Origin: an uncultured Beijerinckiaceae bacterium
Lineage (GTDB): Bacteria; Pseudomonadota; Alphaproteobacteria; Rhizobiales; Beijerinckiaceae
NCBI GenBank assembly: GCA_937863205.1
Contig: CALMGA010000001.1
Location: forward strand, 1-43,847
Length of the DNA: 43,847 nt
Direction: 5' to 3'
In this document: positions 37,752 to 43,847 of the stretch, piece by piece
How positions within the stretch are numbered: position 1 is the first letter of the stretch
Layout: the number at the start of each line of letters is the position of its first letter
The notes under the pieces: model-generated
What the model saw: the letters and a program-made list of their open reading frames with translations, nothing else
The model's database searches: none
Told to the model about the DNA's origin: nothing
Made by a program: the position numbers and the translations under genes

Positions 37752-38357
37752 ATGGCGCTGCTGCCGCAGGGGATGAGCGAGAACGACTACGAGGCGATCG
37801 AGGCGGCGGTCACGGAAACGGTGAGGGGCCGCTGGTTCCTCAACGAGTTCGCCCGCCGCAATCGCGCCGGCGAGCTGCGCCAGATTCTGGACGCGATGAC
37901 CCGCCTCGAAGGCGCGGTGGCGAACGGCAAGGCGGCGCTGCCGCCGGCCGACCCGTCGGTGCGGCTGCTGATGCAGCGGGTCAAGGCGCGCCCCGGGCAG
38001 CGCGCCGCGGGGGCGGGCGAGATGCGGGCGGCCGGCGCCGACGAGAGCTTCGCCCGCGCCGTGACGGAGCAGGGCCGGGCGGTGGCGGGCCTGCTGCGCG
38101 GGCCGGTTCTGCCGCCCAAGGCGGCTTCGCCGGCCCCCATGGCTTTGCCGGCCAAGCCCGATCCCGCGCCCGAATCCGCGCCCAGGCCCGATCCTACGCT
38201 CAAGCCCGCTTCTTCACCTGAAGCCGCTGCGCCGCCCAGGCCCGCCGCTCGACCGACGGAAGCACGCCCACCGCCGCCGGACGCCGATCCGCGCCTGCGG
38301 ATCCTCGACGAACTCGACCGGCTGCCGCTGGCGGAGAAGATCGCGCTTTTTGCCTGA
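37752..38357 (+). CDS. Conserved proline-rich hypothetical protein
   Basis: 201 residues from ATG 37752; TTG 37713 would add 13 residues. The N-terminal helix-rich block (MSENDYEAIEAAVTETVRGR, WFLNEFARRNRAGELRQILD) resembles short conserved proteins common in Hyphomicrobiales. A long Pro/Ala/Lys linker follows (about residues 120-175). A short conserved-looking C-terminal helix (LRILDELDRLPLAEKIALFA) ends it. This layout, globular head, disordered linker and terminal helix, resembles proteins that dock partners by a C-terminal peptide, as CheZ does, but no activity can be assigned. AT-rich DNA (around 37695-37720) upstream may hold its promoter. Confidence 0.75.
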   Translation: MALLPQGMSENDYEAIEAAVTETVRGRWFLNEFARRNRAGELRQILDAMTRLEGAVANGKAALPPADPSVRLLMQRVKARPGQRAAGAGEMRAAGADESFARAVTEQGRAVAGLLRGPVLPPKAASPAPMALPAKPDPAPESAPRPDPTLKPASSPEAAAPPRPAARPTEARPPPPDADPRLRILDELDRLPLAEKIALFA

Positions 38358-38370
38358 GCGTTTCGCCGGT

Positions 38371-38475
38371 CCAAGCAGGTTCGCGTCGGCAGGCCCACGC
38401 TTCACCGGCTTGGTCCTTTGCTACGCCGCAGGTTTCGCAAGACCGCAGGGCGCTTTTGCGAAGCCAGCTTAGAGC
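38371..38475. repeat. Dispersed intergenic repeat, copy B
   Basis: About 105 bases; its reverse complement matches copy A at 15520-15623 almost throughout, with scattered substitutions and a short gap. The shared core includes AGCAAAGGACCAAGC and GCCTGCCGACGCGAACCTGC. It fills the short gap between the convergent ends of the proline-rich protein and the LpxH-like gene, where it could act in transcript ends. Confidence 0.85.
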
Positions 38476-38479
38476 GGCT

Positions 38480-39346
38480 TCAGGCCGTCGACTGGACCTG
38501 GGGCGACCGACGCGCGTCGCGGCCGCTCCCGGTGCCGATCGCCTGCCACTCGATGATCTCCAGCCGTCCGTCCCCGTGTTCGACCACCGCCGTGCAGGAC
38601 TCCACGAAGTCGCCGGTGTTGACGTAGGTGATGCCGTCCACCGTCCGGATCGCGGCATGGTGGATGTGGCCGCACACCACGCCGTCGCAGCCCCGCTTGC
38701 GCGCCTGCGCGGCGAGCGTGCCCTCGAAGGTGCCGATGAAGCTGACCGCGTCCTTGACCTTGAGTTTGGCCCAGGCCGACAGCGACCAGTAGCGCAAGCC
38801 CAGCCGGCGGCGCGCCCGGTTGAACCAGCTGTTGACCGACAGCGCCATCTCGTAGGCCCAGTCGCCGAGCAGGGCGAGCCAGCGGGCATGGGCGATCACC
38901 ACGTCGAACTGGTCGCCGTGGATCACCAGGAAGCGCCGGCCATCGGCCGTGGTGTGGATCGCCGTGTCGGTCACCTCGACGCCGCCGAACACCAGGCCGA
39001 GGTAGGAGCGGGCGAACTCGTCGTGGTTGCCGGGCAGGAAGATCACGCGGGCGCCCTTGCGCGCCTTGCGCAGCAGCTTCTGAATGACGTCGTTGTGCGA
39101 TTGCGGCCAGTACCAGCCGCCCTTCAGCGCCCAGCCGTCGATCATGTCGCCGACGAGGTAGATGGTTTCGGCATCGTGGCAGCGCAGGAAGTCGAGGAAC
39201 AGCTCGGCCTGGGTGCCGCGCTTGCCCAGGTGCACGTCGGACACGAACAGGGTGCGGAAGCGCCGTATGCCGGGCTCGTCCTCCTCGTCCTGCAGCAGGG
39301 GCGGCAACGCGTGCTGCAGCAGGGACGTCGCGATCTTGTCGGGCAA
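38480..39346 (-). CDS. LpxH-like UDP-2,3-diacylglucosamine diphosphatase family metallophosphoesterase
   Basis: 288 residues from ATG 39346. The five calcineurin-like motifs are complete: SDVHLG, VGDMIDGW, LPGNHDEF, IHGDQFD and CGHIHHAA. An extra helical segment (LSVNSWFNRARRRLGLRYWS) follows the fourth motif. It resembles the UDP-2,3-diacylglucosamine diphosphatase family that removes UMP in lipid A synthesis. Many alphaproteobacteria use LpxI for that step, so this could be a paralogue with another phosphoester substrate. No lipid A gene is adjacent. Confidence 0.85.
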   Translation of the reverse strand: MPDKIATSLLQHALPPLLQDEEDEPGIRRFRTLFVSDVHLGKRGTQAELFLDFLRCHDAETIYLVGDMIDGWALKGGWYWPQSHNDVIQKLLRKARKGARVIFLPGNHDEFARSYLGLVFGGVEVTDTAIHTTADGRRFLVIHGDQFDVVIAHARWLALLGDWAYEMALSVNSWFNRARRRLGLRYWSLSAWAKLKVKDAVSFIGTFEGTLAAQARKRGCDGVVCGHIHHAAIRTVDGITYVNTGDFVESCTAVVEHGDGRLEIIEWQAIGTGSGRDARRSPQVQSTA

Positions 39347-39370
39347 GGCGGGCCTCCCATTCGCTCCGGC

Positions 39371-40414
39371 TCAGCCCCAAAGCCTCGGGCTCGGCGGCTG
39401 CACGGTCGCACCCTGGTACACGAGGCCGTCCGCCCGGTCGACGGCGAGCAGCAGCGGGCCGTCGAGGTCGACGAAGCGGGCGCGCGCCGCCAGCAGCAGG
39501 GCCGGCGCCATGGCGAGCGAGGTGCCGACCATGCAGCCGATCATCACCGCGAAGCCGAGCGCTTCCGCATCCGCCGCGACAAGAAGGGCCTCGGTCAGGC
39601 CGCCCGTCTTGTCGAGCTTGATGTTGACCGCATCGTAGCGCCCGCGCAGGGCGGCGAGGCCGTGGCGGTCGTGCACGCTTTCATCGGCGCACACCGGCAC
39701 GGGATGGGCGACGTCGGCGAGCGCCGCATCGGCGCCGGCCGGCAGCGGCTGCTCGATCAGGGCGACGCCGAGGTCGGCGCAGGCGGCCATCATCGGCACG
39801 AGGTCGGCCGGCGTCCAAGCCTCGTTGGCATCGACGATCAGCGTGGCATCGGGGGCGGCGGCGCGCACGGCCCGCAGCCGTTCGCGGTCGCCGGGCCCGG
39901 CGAGCTTCACCTTGAGCAGGGGATGCGGTCCCGCCCTGCGTGCCGCGGCGGCCATCAGGTCGGGCGGACCGACGGAGATGGTGAAGGCAGTGGTCGCGGG
40001 CGCGGGGGCCGACAGGCCGGCGCTGACGTAGGCGGGTATGCCCGTGCGCTTGGCCTCGAAGTCCCACAGCGCGCAGTCGAGGGCGTTGCGCGCCGCCCCG
40101 GCCGGCAGCAGCGCCTGCAAACGCGCCCTGTCCGGCTGCCGCTCGATCGCCTCGCGCACCGCTTCGATCTGCGCGAGAACGCCATCGACGGTTTCGCCGT
40201 AGCGGGCATAGGGCACGCACTCGCCGCGCCCGGTCGCCGATCCATCGGTGAGGCTCGCGACAACCACGTCGGCCTGCGTTTTCGTTCCCCTGGCGATGGT
40301 GAAGTGTCCGGCGATGGGGAACACCTCGACAGCGCAGCCGAGGCGGACGGGCCGTTCGCGGAGGGTGGCGGCCGGCGTTCGCGGGTCGGGGGACGTGAGC
40401 GAGGGATCGGGCAA
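39371..40414 (-). CDS. Dipeptide epimerase (L-Ala-D/L-Glu type), enolase superfamily
   Basis: 347 residues from TTG 40414, five codons past the upstream stop region; the open frame before it is antisense-like Arg/Pro sequence overlapping the pentapeptide gene. The catalytic residues of the muconate-lactonizing subgroup are visible: KVKLAG (general base Lys), IVDANEAW, IEQPLP and CADES for Mg2+, and NIKLDKTGG (second Lys). MIGCMVGTSLAMAPAL matches the dipeptide epimerase group. It would interconvert L-Ala-D-Glu and L-Ala-L-Glu in murein peptide recycling. The gene begins 4 bases after the pentapeptide-repeat stop, so they are cotranscribed. Confidence 0.88.
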   Translation of the reverse strand: MPDPSLTSPDPRTPAATLRERPVRLGCAVEVFPIAGHFTIARGTKTQADVVVASLTDGSATGRGECVPYARYGETVDGVLAQIEAVREAIERQPDRARLQALLPAGAARNALDCALWDFEAKRTGIPAYVSAGLSAPAPATTAFTISVGPPDLMAAAARRAGPHPLLKVKLAGPGDRERLRAVRAAAPDATLIVDANEAWTPADLVPMMAACADLGVALIEQPLPAGADAALADVAHPVPVCADESVHDRHGLAALRGRYDAVNIKLDKTGGLTEALLVAADAEALGFAVMIGCMVGTSLAMAPALLLAARARFVDLDGPLLLAVDRADGLVYQGATVQPPSPRLWG

Positions 40415-40418
40415 GGCG

Positions 40419-41243
40419 TCAGTTCGCTTCGGGGATGCGGCCCGGCACCCGGTCGAGACCGATCGCCCTGTCGAGGTCCTTGGCCGTGTCGAGACCTTTG
40501 GCGCCGGCAAGCCGCGTCCCTCCCAGGCCGGTGCCGGACAGGATGGCGCCGCTGAAGTCGGCCCCGCTGGCATCGGCGCCGGTCAGTTCGGCGCCCGTCA
40601 GGTCGGCCCCGGACAGGTCGGCGCCGCGCAGGTCGGCGTAGCTGAGGTCGGCGCCTCCCAGCTTGGCCCTGGCGAAGCTGGCGCCGCGCAGCTTGGCGCC
40701 GCCCAGTTCCGCGTGCAGGCGCCCGAAGTGCACGTCGCCCCGATGCGCGGACAGGTCGGCACCCGAAAAGTCGGCGCCGGCGAGGTTGCCCCCGGTGAGA
40801 TGGGCCTGAACGCGGGCCCCCTTCAGCTTGGCGCCGGAGAACACGGGGACCTCGCCGGGGCGCGCGTCGAGTCCTTCCGCCACCACGGGGGCGACCAGGC
40901 TCGCGCCCGACAGGTTGGCGCGGGTGAAATCGGCGTGGATCAGCCACGCCAAGTCGAGGTTCGCTCCCGAAAGGTCGGCTCCGGTCAGATTCGCATCGAC
41001 GAGCCTGGCGCCGAACAGGTTGGCGTCGTGGAAACTGGCTCCGGCGAGGTCCAGGCCCGACAGGTCGAGGTTTTGCAGGGAATGGCCGGCGAAATCGGCC
41101 GGCTGGCCGGCTTTTCTCGCTGCGTCAAGGTTTTCCCGCACCTCGGCGGACGTCAGGTCGGCGGGCCTTTGCGGATCGGCGGCCGCGTCGGCAGGGCTTC
41201 CCGGCGCGAACAGCGCGAGCACGACGCACAATCTTGCCAGCAC
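40419..41243 (-). CDS. Exported pentapeptide-repeat protein
   Basis: 274 residues from ATG 41243. A signal peptide (MLARLCVVLALFAPGSPADA) is followed by tandem pentapeptide repeats of the A(D/N)LXX kind: LDLSGLDLAGASFHDANLFG, then a non-repeat stretch (residues ~120-145), then GADLSYADLRGADLSGADL to near the C terminus. These form a right-handed square beta-helix, likely in the periplasm. Function is unknown; cytosolic pentapeptide proteins such as Qnr bind gyrase, but the signal peptide argues against that here. The gene is 5' of the epimerase gene, separated by 4 bases. Confidence 0.92.
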   Translation of the reverse strand: MLARLCVVLALFAPGSPADAAADPQRPADLTSAEVRENLDAARKAGQPADFAGHSLQNLDLSGLDLAGASFHDANLFGARLVDANLTGADLSGANLDLAWLIHADFTRANLSGASLVAPVVAEGLDARPGEVPVFSGAKLKGARVQAHLTGGNLAGADFSGADLSAHRGDVHFGRLHAELGGAKLRGASFARAKLGGADLSYADLRGADLSGADLTGAELTGADASGADFSGAILSGTGLGGTRLAGAKGLDTAKDLDRAIGLDRVPGRIPEAN

Positions 41244-41393
41244 GGACTCACCTCGGGAGACGGAGCCGCCGGAGCGTCGGCAACGGCCTTTGTGCGTCGT
41301 CTCTGCGTTGCCCGCAAGATGTCGGCGGCCGGACGCGGCGAGCGGGCGGCGGGATCAGCCCGACGCAGCCCACGACCATGATCGGCGGCGCCG

Positions 41394-43715
41394 TCAAGCG
41401 GCGCAGCGCGCGGCGAGCGGACCGGTCGAGTGGGCAAGGCGGATCGCCGCCTCCGCCACGCGCGTCGCCTCGTCCCGCAGCGACGCGCAGGCGGCGGGGA
41501 AGTCCGCGTCCTCGGCGGCCGTCTCGAAGGCGCGGCACGAGGCGGCGAATGCGGCGAAGCCGAGCATGCCGCTGCCCGCCACGCTGGCATGGGCCTGGCG
41601 CTTGAGAAGGGTTCGCGCGTCGGCCGTGTCCGGCGCTGCTTCGAAGCGGGTGGCGAGCGAGGCGGCGAGGCTTGCCAGCAGGTCCTTGACCTTGGCGTCC
41701 CCGATCAGGCCGGCCAGCTTGCCGAGCACGGGCATCTCCACGAACGGCTCCCGCGCGTCGCGGATCGGCTCGGCCGGCAGGTCAACGTCGGAGACGTCGG
41801 TGACAGGCCCGTCGGAAGCAGTGCTGCCGGATTCGGCGCCGGGGGGCACGCGGGTCAGGTGGGTGGATGCGGCATGCCTGTTCGATCGCGGTTCCGCCGC
41901 CCCCTTGGCCGCCCAGTCGATGGCAAGGCTGCGCCCGCCGAGGACGCGCGCGAGCACGGCATAGATCTGGTCGGCCGAGAAGGGCTTGTGGACGATGTCG
42001 ACCATGCCGGCGCGGCGGGCGTCCTCCGTCTGCTCGGGCAGCGCGTTCGCCGTCACCGCGACGATGGGTACGTCGCGGCAGGAATGGGGCAGCCGCCGGA
42101 TGGTGCGGGTCGTGGTCAGGCCGTCGACATAGGGCATCTGGATGTCCATCAGCACGATGTCGTAACTGGCATCCTGCACAGCCATGATCGCCTCGGCGCC
42201 GTTGCCGACCACGTCGACCTGATGCCCCTTCGCTTCCAGGATGAAGCGGACGAGATCCTGGTTCATCGCGATGTCGTCGACGAGGAGGATGCGGGCCGGG
42301 CCGACGGCCGGCGCGGCCGGCGCGGGCGGCGCGTCGGCGATCTCGCCTGCCGGCAGCGGCAGGGTGAACCAGAACGTCGACCCGACATTGGCTAGGCTGT
42401 CGACGCCGATGGTGCCGCCCATCAGCTCGACGAGGCGCTTGGAGATGGCAAGGCCGAGGCCGGTGCCGCCGTAGGTCCGCCGGATGCTGCCGTCGACCTG
42501 GGCAAAACGCTGGAACAAGCGCGGCAGGTCGGCGCGGGCGATGCCGATGCCGGTGTCGATGATGGAGAACCGCATGCCGTCGCCGGCGCCGCGCTCGGCG
42601 CGGATGTCGAGGCACACCGAGCCCTCATGAGTGAACTTGATCGCGTTGTAGAGCAGGTTGAGCAGAACCTGCCGGACCCGAGCCTTGTCGCCCAGCACCA
42701 CCGCCGGCAGGCGATCCATCAGGTTGACGTGCAGGCAGATCCGCTTGGCCAGCGCTTCCCCGTGCACGATGGAGACGCATTCGTCGACGAGGCCCGGCAT
42801 GGCGAAGGGGGCCGGCGAAAGCTCGATCACGCCAGCCTCGATGCGGCTGAAGTCGAGGATGTCGTCCACGACCGTCAGCAATGCATTGCCGGCTGCGCGG
42901 ATGCGCTCGCCGCAAAGGCGGATCTCGCCGTCGAGTCCCGGGCGCGCGAGCAGCAGATCGGCGAAACCGATCACCGAGTTCAATGGCGAACGGATCTCGT
43001 GGCTCATGGAGGCGAGGAAGTCGGTCTTGGCCCGGCTCGCCTTGTCGGCCTCGGCCTGCGCGCGCTGCGCCGTGAGGGTGGCTTGGCGCAGCGCTTCCGC
43101 TTCGCGGTGACGCCCGGTGATGTCGCGCACGGTGGCGACCGTATCCACTTCGCCGTTGGCTTGCTCGATCCGGCGCAGGCAGACGTCGGCGAGGACGACG
43201 TGGCCGGCTCGGTGCTGCAGCCGCATGGTCAGCGATGCGCGCGGCTGCTCGGGGCCGAGCGCCTGCAGGTGCCGAAGGGCGACGAGGCGGTCCTCGGGGT
43301 GGATGAACTTGCGCAGGGGCAGGGTGCACGCCTCAGCGTCGTCATAGCCGAGCAGCGTCGCCGCCGCCCGCTGCTCGATCGATGCCAGACCGGAACGACC
43401 AAGCATGCAGATTATGTCGGTCGAGTCGGCGGCGATCGTGCGGTAAAGGCGCTCGCTGCGCTGCAAGTCCGCCCGCGCCCGCCGCAGCGGGACGTGGAAG
43501 ATCGCCTGCGCGAGAGCGACGACGGCGCCGGTGGCGGCGATCGTCAGGGCGATGTCGACGGCAAGCCGCAGCGGCGTCGCCATGCCGGCGAGCCAATGCT
43601 CCGCGCCGAAGGTCAGAGCCTGCAGCCCGGACAGGGCGCCGGCCGCGGCCGGCACGAAGCGCCGGCGGAGACAGGCGAGATCAGGCCCGCCGGCCGATTG
43701 CGAAGACGTTGTCAT
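41394..43715 (-). CDS. Hybrid sensor histidine kinase with PAS, receiver and Hpt domains
   Basis: 773 residues from ATG 43715. One or two N-terminal membrane segments ([20 protein letters not shown]) are followed by a PAS domain (residues ~90-200). HisKA has the phospho-acceptor in [15 protein letters not shown] (His239). The ATPase shows the N box NLLYNAIKF and [21 protein letters not shown] receiver domain has the phospho-Asp524 in [14 protein letters not shown]. After a linker, an Hpt-like domain near the C terminus has a candidate phospho-His709 ([15 protein letters not shown]). This BarA/RpfC-type layout supports an internal phosphorelay. No response regulator or input-ligand gene is adjacent. 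Signal unknown. Confidence 0.93.
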   Translation of the reverse strand: MTTSSQSAGGPDLACLRRRFVPAAAGALSGLQALTFGAEHWLAGMATPLRLAVDIALTIAATGAVVALAQAIFHVPLRRARADLQRSERLYRTIAADSTDIICMLGRSGLASIEQRAAATLLGYDDAEACTLPLRKFIHPEDRLVALRHLQALGPEQPRASLTMRLQHRAGHVVLADVCLRRIEQANGEVDTVATVRDITGRHREAEALRQATLTAQRAQAEADKASRAKTDFLASMSHEIRSPLNSVIGFADLLLARPGLDGEIRLCGERIRAAGNALLTVVDDILDFSRIEAGVIELSPAPFAMPGLVDECVSIVHGEALAKRICLHVNLMDRLPAVVLGDKARVRQVLLNLLYNAIKFTHEGSVCLDIRAERGAGDGMRFSIIDTGIGIARADLPRLFQRFAQVDGSIRRTYGGTGLGLAISKRLVELMGGTIGVDSLANVGSTFWFTLPLPAGEIADAPPAPAAPAVGPARILLVDDIAMNQDLVRFILEAKGHQVDVVGNGAEAIMAVQDASYDIVLMDIQMPYVDGLTTTRTIRRLPHSCRDVPIVAVTANALPEQTEDARRAGMVDIVHKPFSADQIYAVLARVLGGRSLAIDWAAKGAAEPRSNRHAASTHLTRVPPGAESGSTASDGPVTDVSDVDLPAEPIRDAREPFVEMPVLGKLAGLIGDAKVKDLLASLAASLATRFEAAPDTADARTLLKRQAHASVAGSGMLGFAAFAASCRAFETAAEDADFPAACASLRDEATRVAEAAIRLAHSTGPLAARCAA

Positions 43716-43847
43716 TCTGACCGATCACCCGACGAGTTCACGCAATCTTCACCTCACCTAAAGGAAGCGGGCTTTCGAACCGCTTAATTTGGCGGCGGAA
43801 ACCGTGCGGGCACGGTCGTGGGCTGGCTGTTGCAGCGTCGCGGGGTG

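Overview
The window is GC-rich chromosomal DNA from an alphaproteobacterium, most likely of the order Hyphomicrobiales (Rhizobiales). This rests on the alphaproteobacterial type of RpoD, the sdhCDAB order, a DUF2865 protein, formate-tetrahydrofolate ligase (Fhs), CobQ and CbiB of cobalamin synthesis, and palindromic intergenic repeats of a kind common in this order. No species is claimed. No tRNA, rRNA, CRISPR array, prophage or intact insertion sequence was seen.

Layout. 1-3910: the 3' end of dnaG, then rpoD and an unknown gene. 3914-6862: an orphan peptide-binding protein, divergent from a YciA-like thioesterase, then a Coa1-like membrane protein that looks frameshifted. 6974-8035: ruvB. 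8036-9744: a patch of visibly lower GC with a YubB-like (DUF1281) gene and a second unknown gene with a probable frameshift. 9745-11534: trmD overlapping a RecD/Pif1-like helicase. 11564-15489: an HSL-type esterase, cobQ, a TonB-like fragment and cbiB. 15520-15723: dispersed repeats. 15798-18983: a broken SEC-C gene, carA, a DoxX-like membrane protein and three small exported or membrane proteins. 19238-21965: ychF, a dienelactone-hydrolase-like gene and the septation protein yciB. 22397-26318: sdhCDAB with a vapD-like gene, broken by an amber codon, sitting between sdhA and sdhB. 26449-31013: an RND efflux pair, permease before adaptor. 31219-35550: YggT, a LolD/YbbA-like ATPase divergent from a TesA-like esterase, DUF2252 and DUF2865 proteins. 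35838-39346: fhs, a proline-rich conserved protein, a second repeat copy and an LpxH-like phosphoesterase. 39371-43715: a dipeptide epimerase coupled to a pentapeptide-repeat protein, and a hybrid histidine kinase.

Most of the window is housekeeping: replication and transcription initiation, recombination, tRNA modification, pyrimidine/arginine precursor supply, the TCA cycle and one-carbon metabolism. The accessory material is confined to small inserts. The most striking feature is that five small non-essential genes (Coa1-like, the unknown gene at 8072-8672, SEC-C, DoxX-like, vapD) each show a frameshift or internal stop, while the long housekeeping genes are intact. I read this as selective decay rather than random sequencing error, although read-level data would be needed to settle it. 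The best single candidate for follow-up is the vapD remnant lodged inside the succinate dehydrogenase operon.
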